Origin: Parvularcula sp. BBD 1991-13
Lineage (GTDB): Bacteria > Pseudomonadota > Alphaproteobacteria > Caulobacterales > Parvularculaceae
DNA length: 64,000 nucleotides
NCBI GenBank assembly: GCA_001657385.1
Contig: LYSZ01000006.1
Location: forward strand, 169,581-233,580
Direction of reading: 5' to 3'
Below the pieces are notes generated by a model. It was not told the origin of the DNA. It did not search any database and worked only from the letters and a program-made list of their open reading frames with translations. The translations under genes were made by a program, and so were the position numbers. The first letter of the stretch is position 1. Every line of letters starts with the position of its first letter. Below are positions 10,583-20,237 of the stretch, in pieces.

Positions 10583-11890
10583 TTATTCGGCCGGCGCCGG
10601 CTGCGCGCCGCCAATGCCCGGCGCGGGACTGGTTTCAACGGTTTTGGTTTTCTTCAGCACCGCTTCCGAAATCGATTTCGGCAGGGGCTTGGGCGTTTCC
10701 ATCACCCCGAGCAGGGGCAGGATGATAAGGAAGAAGGCGAAGTAGTAGGCGGTGCAGATCTGCGCCAGCGTCACGTAGACGCCCTCCGCCGCCTGGCCGC
10801 CGAGCCAGCCCAGCATGAGGCAGACGATGACGAACAGGAAGAACCACATGCGCGCGACGGGACGGTAGCGCATGGAACGCACTTTCGACGTGTCGAGCCA
10901 CGGCAGGGCGAACAGCACCAGGATGGAGGAGAACATGGCGATGACGCCGCCGAGTTTCGCGTCAATGAAAAGGAAGTCGAAGGTGATGGCGCGCAGGATG
11001 GCGTAGAACGGCAGGAAGTACCATTCCGGCACGATCGAGGCGGGCGTCACCAGCGGGTCCGCCGGAACGTAGTTGTCCGCATGGCCGAGGGCGTTCGGAT
11101 TGAAGAACACGAACGCGGCGAACAGGATCAGGAACACCACGATCGCGAAGCCGTCCTTCACCGTATAATAAGGGTGAAACGGCACCGTGTCCTTCTTAAC
11201 GTCTTTCACGTCGACGCCGCTCGGATTGTTGTTGCCCGGCACATGCAGCGCCCACACGTGCAAGATCACCACGCCGAAGATCGCGAACGGCAGGAGATAG
11301 TGCAGCGAGAAGAAACGGTTCAGCGTCGGATTGTCGACCGAAAACCCGCCCCACAGGAGCGTGACGATCTGGTCGCCGACAAACGGCACCGCGGAGAACA
11401 GGTTGGTGATCACCGTCGCGCCCCAGTAGGACATCTGGCCCCAGGGCAGGACGTAGCCCATGAACGCCGTCGCCATCATCAGCAGGAAGATGACGACGCC
11501 CAGCATCCACAGGACCTCGCGCGGCTCCTTGTAGGAACCGTAATACAGTCCGCGGAACATGTGCAGGTAGACGGCGATGAAGAACATCGAGGCGCCGTTG
11601 GCGTGCACATAGCGCATCAGCCAGCCGTAATTCACGTCGCGCATGATGTGCTCGACGCTCTCGAAAGCGTAATCGGTATGCGGCGTATAATGCATCGCCA
11701 GGATGACGCCGGTGATGATCTGGATGACGAGGCAGACCGTCAGGATGCCGCCGAAGGTGTACCAGTAGTTGAGGTTTTTCGGCGTCGGGAAATCCACGAA
11801 GCTGTCATGGGCGAGGCGCACGATGGGCATGCGCTTGTCCAGCCATTGTTCGAAGCCGGTGGACGGGTTGTAGGTCGAGGGATGGCTCAT
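10583..11890 (-). CDS. petB: Cytochrome b of the bc1 complex
   Basis: The 435-residue integral membrane subunit carries both b hemes and the two quinone sites. Visible signatures are the heme-binding histidines in helices B and D (for example AMHYTPH and AVYLHMFRG early, then HYLLPF and [12 protein letters not shown] later). The PEWY motif in [13 protein letters not shown] forms the quinol-oxidation site. ATG 11890 ([16 protein letters not shown]) fits the alphaproteobacterial start; the frame remains open upstream but runs into petA. The length agrees with Rhodobacter cytochrome b. It lies between petA and petC on the minus strand. Confidence 0.96.
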   Translation of the reverse strand: MSHPSTYNPSTGFEQWLDKRMPIVRLAHDSFVDFPTPKNLNYWYTFGGILTVCLVIQIITGVILAMHYTPHTDYAFESVEHIMRDVNYGWLMRYVHANGASMFFIAVYLHMFRGLYYGSYKEPREVLWMLGVVIFLLMMATAFMGYVLPWGQMSYWGATVITNLFSAVPFVGDQIVTLLWGGFSVDNPTLNRFFSLHYLLPFAIFGVVILHVWALHVPGNNNPSGVDVKDVKKDTVPFHPYYTVKDGFAIVVFLILFAAFVFFNPNALGHADNYVPADPLVTPASIVPEWYFLPFYAILRAITFDFLFIDAKLGGVIAMFSSILVLFALPWLDTSKVRSMRYRPVARMWFFLFVIVCLMLGWLGGQAAEGVYVTLAQICTAYYFAFFLIILPLLGVMETPKPLPKSISEAVLKKTKTVETSPAPGIGGAQPAPAE

Positions 11891-11901
11891 GAGAAGATCT
11901 C

Positions 11902-12507
11902 CTAGCCGATGCGGATCAGAGTGTCGGACACGAACTGGTAAGGCGGCACGTCCAGATTCGCCGGCGCCGGCCCTTTGCGGATGCGCCCGGCGATGTCGTA
12001 GTGGGAGCCGTGGCACGGGCAGAACCAGCCATTGTACTCGCCGCGATTATCGCCGGAGTCGGTGCCCAGCGGGATGCAGCCGAGATGGGTGCACACGCCG
12101 ACGACGACCATCCATTCCGGCCGCGCTTCGCCGTCGGACGCCGTGGCGCGGGCCGCGTCGGTGGCCTCCGCGCCGCCCGCCAGGTTCTCGTTGCGCGCGT
12201 CGGGGTCCGGCAGCGCCGAAAGCGGCGTCGCTTCGGCCTCGGCGATTTCCTCGGCCGTGCGACGACGGATGAAAACCGGCTTGCCCTGCCACATCACCCG
12301 GATCGCCTGTCCGACGTCGATCGCCGAGAGGTCGACTTCCTTGGTGGACAGGGCCAGGACGGAAGCGTCGGGGTTCATCTGGTGGATCATCGGCCAGGCG
12401 ACGGCGCCGGCGCCGACGGCGGTCGCGGCAATGCCCATGATGTGGATGAAATCGCGGCGGGTCGGCTCGCCGTCTTCACTCATCTCGGTTGTGGTCATGT
12501 CTTTCAT
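11902..12507 (-). CDS. petA: Rieske iron-sulfur protein of the bc1 complex
   Basis: The 201-residue protein has a Tat-type N-terminus ([23 protein letters not shown]) that serves as membrane anchor. The soluble domain binds the 2Fe-2S cluster through CTHLGC and CPCHGSHYD. It takes one electron from quinol and passes it to cytochrome c1. It carries the family's insert before the cluster motifs (about residues 85-125, Ala/Asp/Glu-rich). It is the first gene of petABC and is divergent from trmL; the shared 148-base intergenic region holds both promoters. Confidence 0.96.
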   Translation of the reverse strand: MKDMTTTEMSEDGEPTRRDFIHIMGIAATAVGAGAVAWPMIHQMNPDASVLALSTKEVDLSAIDVGQAIRVMWQGKPVFIRRRTAEEIAEAEATPLSALPDPDARNENLAGGAEATDAARATASDGEARPEWMVVVGVCTHLGCIPLGTDSGDNRGEYNGWFCPCHGSHYDIAGRIRKGPAPANLDVPPYQFVSDTLIRIG

Positions 12508-12625
12508 CCTCGAAGATTTTGCGCATCCTGACGGACGTCTTCATAGTCGCGGCTGTGTTGCACGACATAGATACAAAGTCCAGCGCGAGATCGAATGCGT
12601 CCTAGCGTCGCGAGCGCCCTCTTGA

Positions 12626-12646
12626 TTTACAAGAAAATGGTGTAAA
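12626..12646. promoter_or_regulatory. Inverted repeat TTTACA-N9-TGTAAA upstream of trmL
   Basis: Six-base arms TTTACA and TGTAAA are exact reverse complements with a 9-base spacer, ending 9 bases before the trmL start codon. The position suits either a regulator site or part of a trmL ribosome-site hairpin. It does not fit the FNR consensus TTGAT-N4-ATCAA, which would have been expected for oxygen control of the petABC side. Confidence 0.25.
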
Positions 12647-12655
12647 AACAACTCC

Positions 12656-13156
12656 ATGCGTCTTGCCCTCTACCAGCCGGACATGGCCCCCAATGTGGGC
12701 GCGGCGATCCGCGCCGCCGCCTGTTTCGGGGTCGGGCTCGATATCATCGAACCTTGCGGCTTTCCCCTCGATTCGCGGGAGATCCGCCGCGTCGCCATGG
12801 ATTACGCCGCGCTCGCCCCGCCGCGGCCCCATGCGGGCTGGCGCGCCTTCCTGGCGGCGAAGGGCGACGCGCGGCTCGTCCTGATGACGACCCGGTCGTC
12901 GCAGCCGATCTGGGAGTTTCGTTTCCGCGAGGACGACATCCTCTTGATGGGCCGGGAAAGCGCGGGCGCGCCGGACGAAGTCCACGCGGCGGCGGACGCG
13001 CGCATCGCCATCCCGTTGACGCCGGGGGCGCGATCGCTAAACCTCGTCGTCGCCGCCGGCATCGGCCTCGCCGAAGCGAGCCGGCAGCTCGGCCCGCCGT
13101 CAGCGCCCCGTCCCGCCGCGCCTCACCGTCCAACAACACACGCCAACAACAGATAA
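12656..13156 (+). CDS. trmL: tRNA (cytidine/uridine-34-2'-O)-methyltransferase TrmL
   Basis: TrmL methylates the ribose of the wobble nucleotide in certain leucine tRNAs using S-adenosylmethionine. The 166-residue protein starts MRLALYQPDMAPNVGAAIR and contains the SPOUT knot signatures LLMGRESAGAPDEVH and IPLTPGARSLNLVVAAGI. It is of normal length with a short Pro/Ala-rich tail. hemF follows 15 bases downstream on the same strand. Confidence 0.92.
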   Translation: MRLALYQPDMAPNVGAAIRAAACFGVGLDIIEPCGFPLDSREIRRVAMDYAALAPPRPHAGWRAFLAAKGDARLVLMTTRSSQPIWEFRFREDDILLMGRESAGAPDEVHAAADARIAIPLTPGARSLNLVVAAGIGLAEASRQLGPPSAPRPAAPHRPTTHANNR

Positions 13157-13171
13157 GCCGGATCATTATTC

Positions 13172-14044
13172 ATGAGCCTAGACGCCAGAAAACAAACCGC
13201 CAAAGACTGGTTCCTGTCGCTTCAGGACAAGCTGATCGCCGCCTTCGAGGCCGTGGAGGACGCGGCCGGGCCTTTATACGCGGACCGGCCCGCCGGGCGG
13301 TTCGAGCGCACGCCCTGGACGCGCGGCGACGGCGTCGCCGACGAAGGAGGCGGCGTCATGGCGATGCTGAAAGGGCGTGTCTTCGAAAAGGCCGGCATTC
13401 ACTTCTCGACCGTTTACGGAGAGTTCTCCGAGGAATTCCGGGGCCAGATCCCGGGCGCGTCGGAGGACCCGCGTTTCTGGGCGGCGGGGGTGTCGCTGAT
13501 CGCCCACACGCGCAATCCGCACGCCCCGGCGGCGCACATGAACACGCGCATGATCGTCACCACGAAAAGCTGGTTCGGCGGCGGCGGCGACCTCAATCCC
13601 ATGCACCCGGCCTATCGCGACGAGAGCCACGAGGACGCCGTCGCCTTTCACGCGGCCATGAAGGACGCCTGCGACGCCCACGACCCGACATACTTCACGA
13701 AATTCAAGCAATGGTGCGACGAGTATTTCTTCCTGCCCCACCGCAACGAGCCGCGCGGGGTGGGGGGCATTTTCTACGACCGCCACGATTCCGGCGACTG
13801 GGACGCGGATTTCGCCTTCACGCAGGATGTGGGCCGGGCGTTTCTCGACATCTATCCCAGGCTGGTGACAAAACGCATGGACCAGCCCTGGACGGACGAC
13901 GACCGCGAGGCCCAGTTGATCCAGCGCGGGCGGTATGCGGAATACAACCTTCTCTACGACCGCGGCACGACCTTCGGCCTCAAGACCGGGGGCAATGTCG
14001 CCTCGATCCTCTCCTCCCTGCCGCCGGAAGCGAAATGGCCGTGA
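13172..14044 (+). CDS. hemF: Oxygen-dependent coproporphyrinogen III oxidase
   Basis: HemF converts coproporphyrinogen III to protoporphyrinogen IX using oxygen, late in heme synthesis. The 290-residue protein contains the conserved segments [46 protein letters not shown] and [15 protein letters not shown]. Length is normal. It sits next to petABC, which needs heme, and follows trmL. An aerobic enzyme agrees with the high-affinity and bc1-linked respiration encoded nearby. Confidence 0.95.
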   Translation: MSLDARKQTAKDWFLSLQDKLIAAFEAVEDAAGPLYADRPAGRFERTPWTRGDGVADEGGGVMAMLKGRVFEKAGIHFSTVYGEFSEEFRGQIPGASEDPRFWAAGVSLIAHTRNPHAPAAHMNTRMIVTTKSWFGGGGDLNPMHPAYRDESHEDAVAFHAAMKDACDAHDPTYFTKFKQWCDEYFFLPHRNEPRGVGGIFYDRHDSGDWDADFAFTQDVGRAFLDIYPRLVTKRMDQPWTDDDREAQLIQRGRYAEYNLLYDRGTTFGLKTGGNVASILSSLPPEAKWP

Positions 14045-14175
14045 GGGACGCGGGCTGGCGCGTGTTGCAGCAACAGCGGATTGCCGGTTTTGCGGTTCGC
14101 GGGCGCGCTCCATTCAAGAATCCCGCGCCAATCGTAACCAGGACCAATTGCGGATCGCGTTGAACGCAATCGGCT

Positions 14176-14670
14176 CTAACGCCCCGCCCGCCGCACCGCC
14201 AGCTCCAGCGCCTCCAGGAACCGCGAGCGGTCTTTCCTTGAGAATGACGGGCCGGCGCCGGAAATCTCGCCCATGTCGCGCAGATCGCGCGACAGCTCGC
14301 GCATCGCCATCCCCATGCCGATATTGTCCGCGGTGAAGGGATTGCCCGACGGACCGATGACCTGCGCGCCGGCCCCGAGGCAGCGCTCCGCCAGCGGAAT
14401 ATCGCCGGTCACGACGATTGTCCCCGGCCCCGCCCGTTCGGCGATCCAGTCGTCGGCGGCGTCGAACCCGTCGCCGACCACGACCCGGCGCACGTCCAGC
14501 CCGACCGGCAAGCGCATGCGCGCGTTGGAGACGAAGTGGACCACCGCCCCGTGCCGGTCGGCGACGCGCACCACCTCCTCCTTCACCGGGCAGGCGTCGG
14601 CGTCGACATAGATCGCGAGGGGAATCTCGGGCGAGCTCTGGGGCGGAATCTGGGGGGGCGCGTCGGTCAT
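14176..14670 (-). CDS. YaiI/YqxD (DUF188, UPF0178) family protein
   Basis: This 164-residue protein belongs to the UPF0178 family, which has a PIN-like nuclease fold but no firmly assigned role. The signature starts IYVDADACPVKEEVVRVADRHG. The conserved GIIVTGDIPLAERCL-like stretch (here TIVVTGDIPLAE) and the GNPFTADNIGMGMAMREL segment follow. The ATG at 14670 gives an N-terminus with a short Pro/Gln-rich leader; the upstream extension to 14766 is unlikely. It is convergent with hemF and divergent from the exonuclease gene. Confidence 0.85.
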   Translation of the reverse strand: MTDAPPQIPPQSSPEIPLAIYVDADACPVKEEVVRVADRHGAVVHFVSNARMRLPVGLDVRRVVVGDGFDAADDWIAERAGPGTIVVTGDIPLAERCLGAGAQVIGPSGNPFTADNIGMGMAMRELSRDLRDMGEISGAGPSFSRKDRSRFLEALELAVRRAGR

Positions 14671-14809
14671 GGGCGGGGCGCTCTCGCCGGTCGGAACGCG
14701 CGCCGCGCGAAGGCGGCAAGCCGATCCGCCGGGACGGTCTCCTTGTGTCGCGGGCGGGACGAACAATGCTCGCCTTTTTCGCCGCCGCCCGCAATGCTAT
14801 CTCTTGGCG

Positions 14810-15859
14810 ATGGCGCCGCGCATGGCCTTTGAGGATCTTCTCCGCCCGACCCCGCAAGGGCTCTACTGCCCGCCGGGGGATTTCCATATCGACCCGGTGC
14901 GCCCCGTCGCCCGCGCCGTCGTCACCCATGGCCACGCCGACCACGCCCGCGCCGGTCACGAGACCGTGATGGCGACGCCCGAAACCCTCGCCATCATGGC
15001 GGCGCGTTACGGCGAGAACTTCGCCACGGACCGCCGCCCCGCCGCCTATGGCGAGCGCATAACGCTCAACGGCGTGACAGTCAGCTTCGCCCCGGCTGGA
15101 CACGTGCTCGGCTCGGCCCAGGCGGTCGTCGAAAAGGACGGGGTGCGGATCGTCGCGTCGGGCGACTACAAGCGCCGGGCCGATCCCACCTGCGCGCCGT
15201 TCGAGGTCGTGCCGTGCGACGTTTTCATTACCGAGGCGACATTCGCCCTGCCGGTGTTCGTTCATCCTGATACGAATGATGAAATCGCCAGGCTGCTCGC
15301 CTCGGTAGCGCAGTTCCCGGAGCGCACGCATATTGTCGGCGCCTACGCCCTCGGCAAGGCCCAGCGCATCATCCGTCTCCTGCGCGACGCCGGGTATGAC
15401 GAACCGGTTTTCATTCACGGAGCGATGCAGAAGCTGTGCGACCTGTACCGGGAGCACGGCGTCGATCTCGGCCCGCTGGAACCGGCGACCATCAGTGAAA
15501 AGAAGAACGCGCGCGGTTCCGGAGCCGGCGCCAGGCGCGACTTCGCCGGCAAAATCGTGATCGCCCCGCCGTCCGCCATCCAGGACAAATGGGCGCGCCG
15601 CTTCGCCGACCCGTTGCCCGTCTTCGCTTCGGGCTGGATGCAGATCCGCCAGCGGGTGCGCCAGCGCGGGGTCGAACTGCCGTTGCAGATTTCCGACCAC
15701 GCCGACTGGAACGAACTGACCGACACCATCCGCGAGGTGGGCGCGCAGGAAGTCTGGATCACCCATGGCCGCGACGACGCGCTGATGCGCTGGGCGGCGC
15801 TGAACGGGATCAAGGCCCGCCCCCTGCGCCTCGTCGGCTATGACGACGAAGGCGAGTGA
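14810..15859 (+). CDS. Ligase-associated DNA exonuclease (metallo-beta-lactamase/beta-CASP)
   Basis: The 349-residue protein has the metal-binding THGHADHA motif (HxHxDH), an AGHVLGSA loop, an SGDY motif and a late beta-CASP-type ISDHADWNEL and THGRDD. This fits the exonuclease family encoded beside ATP-dependent ligases in bacteria and proposed to act in DNA repair. Its stop lies immediately upstream of the ligase start, so the two are co-expressed. In other bacteria the module also includes an Lhr-type helicase and a phosphoesterase, and neither is visible near here. The ATG at 14810 was chosen by family N-terminus. Confidence 0.85.
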   Translation: MAPRMAFEDLLRPTPQGLYCPPGDFHIDPVRPVARAVVTHGHADHARAGHETVMATPETLAIMAARYGENFATDRRPAAYGERITLNGVTVSFAPAGHVLGSAQAVVEKDGVRIVASGDYKRRADPTCAPFEVVPCDVFITEATFALPVFVHPDTNDEIARLLASVAQFPERTHIVGAYALGKAQRIIRLLRDAGYDEPVFIHGAMQKLCDLYREHGVDLGPLEPATISEKKNARGSGAGARRDFAGKIVIAPPSAIQDKWARRFADPLPVFASGWMQIRQRVRQRGVELPLQISDHADWNELTDTIREVGAQEVWITHGRDDALMRWAALNGIKARPLRLVGYDDEGE

Positions 15860-15869
15860 GCGGCGCCGC

Positions 15870-17468
15870 ATGGAAAAGTTCGCCGCCCTTCTCGACCGGC
15901 TTGTCCTGACGCCGCAGCGCAACGGCAAGCTGAAGCTCATCGCCGATTACTGCCGCGACGCGCCGGACCCGGACCGCGGTTACGCCATCGCCGCGATCAC
16001 CCGCGACCTCGACATCGCCTCGGTCAAGCCGGCGATGCTGCGTGAACTGACGACCGCGCGGGTCGACGAGGTGCTGTTCGGTCTTTCCTACGATTACATC
16101 GGCGACATGGCCGAGACGATTTCGCTGATCTGGCCGGCGCGGCGCGGCGCCAACCGCGCGCCCGGCCTTGGCGAGATTGTCGAGACCCTGCAAGGGGCGA
16201 GCCGGCGGGAAGGCCCGCGCCTCGTCGAGGGCTGGCTCGACGCCCTTGACGCGCCGGGCCGCTGGGCGCTGATCAAGCTGGCGACGGGCGGGTTTCGCAT
16301 CGGCGTTTCGGCGCGCCTCGCCAAGACCGCGCTGGCGCAGTTCGGGGAAAAGGACGTCGCCGAAATCGAGGAGCTGTGGCACGGCCTCGACCCGCCCTAC
16401 ACGGCGCTGTTCGCCTGGCTGGAGGGACGCGCGGCGAAGCCCGTCAACGCCGCCGCAGCGCCGTTCCGGCCGGTGATGCTCGCCCACCCGATCGACGAGG
16501 ACAAGGACCTCGACGGCATATCCCCGCACGCCTTCGCCGCGGAGTGGAAATGGGACGGCATCCGGGTGCAGGCCGCCGCCGAGGGCGATGCGCGCCGGCT
16601 CTACTCGCGCACCGGCGACGACATCGGCCGGGCGTTTCCGGATATTCTGGAGGCGATGAACTTCGACGCCGCCATCGACGGCGAGCTTCTCGTCTATCGT
16701 CCGGATACGGTGCTTTACGCGGTCGCGCCCTTCGGCGAACTGCAACAGCGCCTCAACCGCAAGACGGTGACGAAGAAACTGCTCGCCTCCCATCCGGCGT
16801 TCGTCCGCGCCTACGACCTTCTGGCGCTGGAGGGCGAGGATCTGCGCGCCCTGCCCTTCGCCGAGCGGCGCCGCCGGCTGGAAGACTTCATCGCGGCGCG
16901 CGCGCCGGAGCGTTTCGATCTGTCGGCGCTGATCGAGTTCGCTTCCGTCGATCAGTTGAGGGCGCGCCGCAACGCGCCGCCGGACGCGGCCGTCGAGGGG
17001 CTGATGCTGAAGCGCCGCGCGGCGCCTTACGTGCCCGGCCGCCCGAAAGGCGAGTGGTGGAAATGGAAGCGCGACCCGTTCCTGGTCGACGCCGTGATGA
17101 TGTACGCCCAGCGCGGCCACGGCAAACGCTCCAGCTTCTATTCCGACTTCACCTTCGGCGTCTGGCGCGGGGAGGAGATCGTTCCCGTCGGCAAGGCCTA
17201 TTTCGGCTTCACCGACGAGGAGCTGAAACAGCTCGACAAGTTCGTGCGCGACAACACGACGGAGCGCTTCGGCCCGGTGCGACAGGTCGCTTTCGGCAGG
17301 GAGGAAGGTCTTGTGCTCGAAATCGCGTTCGAAGGGCTGAACCGGTCGGCCCGGCACAAATCCGGCGTCGCCATGCGGTTTCCGCGCATTCACCGCATCC
17401 GCTGGGACAAGCCCCCGGCGGAAGCCGACCGGCTGGAAACGCTGGAGGCGATGCTGCCCGGACCATGA
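15870..17468 (+). CDS. ATP-dependent DNA ligase, exonuclease-associated class
   Basis: The enzyme (532 residues) seals DNA nicks using ATP. The adenylated lysine is in AEWKWDGIR (KxDG motif). Further nucleotidyltransferase motifs are DAAIDGELL, AVEGLMLKR and EWWKWKRDP, with an OB-fold domain after. The N-terminal 200 residues form the helical DNA-binding domain found in this class. ATG 15870 gives the family N-terminus MEKFAALLDRL; ATG 15840, overlapping the upstream stop codon, is an alternative. It is probably a repair ligase beside a housekeeping NAD-dependent LigA elsewhere. Confidence 0.9.
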   Translation: MEKFAALLDRLVLTPQRNGKLKLIADYCRDAPDPDRGYAIAAITRDLDIASVKPAMLRELTTARVDEVLFGLSYDYIGDMAETISLIWPARRGANRAPGLGEIVETLQGASRREGPRLVEGWLDALDAPGRWALIKLATGGFRIGVSARLAKTALAQFGEKDVAEIEELWHGLDPPYTALFAWLEGRAAKPVNAAAAPFRPVMLAHPIDEDKDLDGISPHAFAAEWKWDGIRVQAAAEGDARRLYSRTGDDIGRAFPDILEAMNFDAAIDGELLVYRPDTVLYAVAPFGELQQRLNRKTVTKKLLASHPAFVRAYDLLALEGEDLRALPFAERRRRLEDFIAARAPERFDLSALIEFASVDQLRARRNAPPDAAVEGLMLKRRAAPYVPGRPKGEWWKWKRDPFLVDAVMMYAQRGHGKRSSFYSDFTFGVWRGEEIVPVGKAYFGFTDEELKQLDKFVRDNTTERFGPVRQVAFGREEGLVLEIAFEGLNRSARHKSGVAMRFPRIHRIRWDKPPAEADRLETLEAMLPGP

Positions 17469-17579
17469 CCGTCCGGCGCATGCAGCGCCCGCGGACGGCC
17501 TTGCCGCGCCGCGCGCCGGCGCCGCTTTCCGAAAATGTCAGTACCCTGACCCGATTCCGGCGCGCCTGAAAAAGCGGGG

Positions 17580-18224
17580 CTAACCCTCGCCCATCATGTC
17601 CTTGACGATGCGCGACAGGCCGGTCTGGCGGCGGCGCTTCAACCGCTCCGCGAACAGAATGGAGCGCAACAGTTCCTCAGACTCCTCAAGGTCGTAATTC
17701 ACGATGACGTAATCGTATTCGGCCCAGTGGGAGATTTCCGCGTCCGCCTTGGCCATGCGCGTCTGCACGACATCCTCGGTGTCCTGCGCGCGCTGGCGCA
17801 GGCGACGCTCAAGCTCGGCGCGCGACGGCGGCAGGATGAACACCTTGACCACGTCCTCGCCCGCCACTTCGTCAAGCTGCTGGGCGCCCTGCCAGTCGAT
17901 GTCGAAGAGAACGTCGCGGCCCGCCCGCAGCGTGTCCTCGACAAGGCCGCGCGGTGTTCCGTAAAGATGGCCGAACACATTCGCCCACTCCAGAAGCTCG
18001 CCGTTATCGCGCATGCGGAGGAATTCGTCCTTGGACACGAAATAGTAATCCTGTCCGTGGACTTCGCCGGGCCGGCGCGGCCGGGTGGTGGCCGAGATCG
18101 ACAGGGCCATCTCCCCGTCCTGCTTCAACAGGCGGTCGGCGAGCGTGGTCTTTCCGGCCCCGGACGGGCTGGAGAGAATGAACATGAGGCCCCTGCGGGC
18201 CACTTTCAGATCGCCGCCGATCAT
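17580..18224 (-). CDS. gmk: Guanylate kinase
   Basis: Gmk phosphorylates GMP to GDP. The 214-residue protein has the P-loop SPSGAGKTT at about residues 19-27, the GMP-binding region TTRPRRPGEVHGQDYYFVS, and the DIDWQGAQQL segment. The C-terminus, SRIVKDMMGEG, is slightly longer than in E. coli. A start at M14 (MFILSSPSG) is possible. It follows yicC by 10 bases, the yicC-gmk order seen widely. Confidence 0.94.
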   Translation of the reverse strand: MIGGDLKVARRGLMFILSSPSGAGKTTLADRLLKQDGEMALSISATTRPRRPGEVHGQDYYFVSKDEFLRMRDNGELLEWANVFGHLYGTPRGLVEDTLRAGRDVLFDIDWQGAQQLDEVAGEDVVKVFILPPSRAELERRLRQRAQDTEDVVQTRMAKADAEISHWAEYDYVIVNYDLEESEELLRSILFAERLKRRRQTGLSRIVKDMMGEG

Positions 18225-18234
18225 ACCAATTATC

Positions 18235-19134
18235 CTACTCGATATTCTGAACCTGTTCGCGCAGCTGATCGATCACTTTTTTCAGGTCGAGACCGATGCG
18301 TTTCAGGCCCATGTCGGCCGCCTTGGCGCATAGCGTGTTGGCTTCCCGATTGAACTCCTGGCTCAGAAAATCGAGCTGGCGCCCGGCCGGTCCCGCTTCG
18401 AGCAAGAGGGCGCGGCCCGCCTCAAGGTGCGAGCGGAGCCGGTCGATCTCTTCGCGCACATCGGCCTTGACCGCCAGGAGGGCCGCCTCCTGGGCGAGAC
18501 GGTCCTCGGGCAGGCCGGCCTCGCCCAGAAGCTCGGCGAGTTGCGCCGCGATCCGGTCGCGAATGGCCGCCGCCGACGCTGCCGCGCTCTGCGCCGCGGC
18601 GGCGACCAACGCCTCGATTTCGTCGAACTGGGACGCCAGCACCCGCGCCAGCGCGTCGCCTTCCTCGCGCCGCGCCTTTTGCAGCGCCGCCAGCGCGTCG
18701 TCGAAGCTGTCCGAGAGCCGCGCGGCGAGCGCCTCCGCGCCCCCGCCGACAGCCTCATCACCCCCCTCGTCGGCCGGCTCCATCACCCCGCGCAGGGCGA
18801 GAACGCCCTCCGGGCGCGGCGGCGCGCATTCGATCTCCCGGGCGACGCGCTCGACCATGGCGAGGGCGCCCGCCAGCGCCTGCTCGTTAATCCGCATGCG
18901 CCCTTCCGCGCCCTCGCCGCGCAGGGAAAGGCTGACGCTGACCGCGCCGCGGGCGAGCCGCGCCTTGACCGCCTTGCGCAGGGCCGGCTCCAGCGCGTCG
19001 AACCCCTGCGGCAGGCGGAACCGCAGCTCCAGGCCGCGGGCGTTGACCGATTTCACCTCCCAGGTCCAGCGGCGGTCGTCGAAACCGCCGTCGACCCGGG
19101 CGAAGCCGGTCATGGACGAAAAGCGCGAGGTCAC
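18235..19134 (-). CDS. yicC: YicC family endoribonuclease
   Basis: This 299-residue protein begins MTSRFSSMTGFARV, the typical YicC start, and ends with LDLKKVIDQLREQVQNIE, the conserved C-terminal signature. E. coli YicC is reported to be an RNase acting on small RNA targets. The middle section is very Ala/Glu-rich and helical. It lies between mltG (3 bases upstream) and gmk (10 bases downstream), so it is in the same transcript. Confidence 0.92.
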   Translation of the reverse strand: MTSRFSSMTGFARVDGGFDDRRWTWEVKSVNARGLELRFRLPQGFDALEPALRKAVKARLARGAVSVSLSLRGEGAEGRMRINEQALAGALAMVERVAREIECAPPRPEGVLALRGVMEPADEGGDEAVGGGAEALAARLSDSFDDALAALQKARREEGDALARVLASQFDEIEALVAAAAQSAAASAAAIRDRIAAQLAELLGEAGLPEDRLAQEAALLAVKADVREEIDRLRSHLEAGRALLLEAGPAGRQLDFLSQEFNREANTLCAKAADMGLKRIGLDLKKVIDQLREQVQNIE

Positions 19135-19137
19135 GAG

Positions 19138-20187
19138 TTAACCGCCCTGCCCCCGCCGTTCGCGCTCGATGCGCCGCCAGGCGGCGACGTTCTGCTGGTG
19201 TTCGCGCAGGGTTTCGGCGAAGGCGTGGCCGCCCTCGCCGTCGGCGACAAAAAAGAGATCGTCCGTCTGCATCGGATTGAGCACCGCGGCGATCGAATCG
19301 CGGCCCGGATTGGCGATCGGCGTCGGCGGCAGGCCGGAAATGACATAGGTGTTATAGGGCGTCTGCGAACGAATTTCGCTCTGGCGCAGCCCCCGGCCCA
19401 GGGGCTCGCCCCCGGTCAGGCCGTAGATGATCGTCGGGTCCGACTCAAGGCGCATGCCGCGATTGAGGCGGTTGATAAACACGCTGGCGACGCGCGGGCG
19501 CTCGTCCGCGACGGCGGTTTCCTTCTCCACGATAGAGGCGAGGATCACCGCTTCCTCACGCGTTGAAATCGGCAGTTCCAGGGCGCGCCCGTCCCAAAGC
19601 GCGTCGAGGAGCGCATCCTGGGCTTTCATCATGCGACGGATCAAATCGTCGCGGGTCTCCCCGCGCGAAAAAGCATAGGTCTCCGGCAACAACGCCCCTT
19701 CCGGCGGGGCGAGACTGATCTCGCCGGCGAGGATCTCGTCCGCCTCGACCAGCCTCAGCATCTGCGCCGTGGTCAGCCCTTCCGGCGAGGTGAAAAAATG
19801 CAGGATGCTTTTGCCTTCGACCAGGAGATCGATGATCTCCATGACGCTGGCGCCGGCGGGAATTTCGTACTCTCCCGCCTTGAGGTCGTCCTGCAGTCCG
19901 CGCAGGCGCACCGCGACCTTGAAAAGCTCCGTGTACCGGATGACGCCCGCTTCCTCCAGCCGTTCGGCGATGGTCGTCACCGACTTGCCCTTCTGGAACA
20001 GCATCACGCTCGGCGCCTCGGACGGGCCGGGCGCATAGGCGGCGCGATAGGCGAGATACCCCCCGGCGGCGAGGGCGAGCCCGACAAGCAGCGCCAGGCC
20101 GCCGGAGAAGACGAGGAACGACTTCACCGCGCCCCCGCGCTGCCGGCGGCGCGCCGCCGTTGAAATGGTCGAATGCTCACCCCGCAT
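19138..20187 (-). CDS. mltG: Endolytic murein transglycosylase MltG
   Basis: MltG cuts nascent glycan strands and may set their length. The 349-residue protein has a cytoplasmic tail and one N-terminal membrane helix (SFLVFSGGLALLVGLALAAGGYLA), then a LysM-like domain. The catalytic YceG domain has the active glutamate in ILASIVEKET and the conserved RLESDPTIIYGL and YNTYVISGLPPTPIANPG. It lies downstream of fabF by 50 bases, the usual fabF-mltG pairing, and runs straight into yicC. Confidence 0.95.
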   Translation of the reverse strand: MRGEHSTISTAARRRQRGGAVKSFLVFSGGLALLVGLALAAGGYLAYRAAYAPGPSEAPSVMLFQKGKSVTTIAERLEEAGVIRYTELFKVAVRLRGLQDDLKAGEYEIPAGASVMEIIDLLVEGKSILHFFTSPEGLTTAQMLRLVEADEILAGEISLAPPEGALLPETYAFSRGETRDDLIRRMMKAQDALLDALWDGRALELPISTREEAVILASIVEKETAVADERPRVASVFINRLNRGMRLESDPTIIYGLTGGEPLGRGLRQSEIRSQTPYNTYVISGLPPTPIANPGRDSIAAVLNPMQTDDLFFVADGEGGHAFAETLREHQQNVAAWRRIERERRGQGG

Positions 20188-20237
20188 GACGCCTCCAGCC
20201 GCTGCCCCGAACCGCGCGATCGCTGCCGCGAGCGAGT

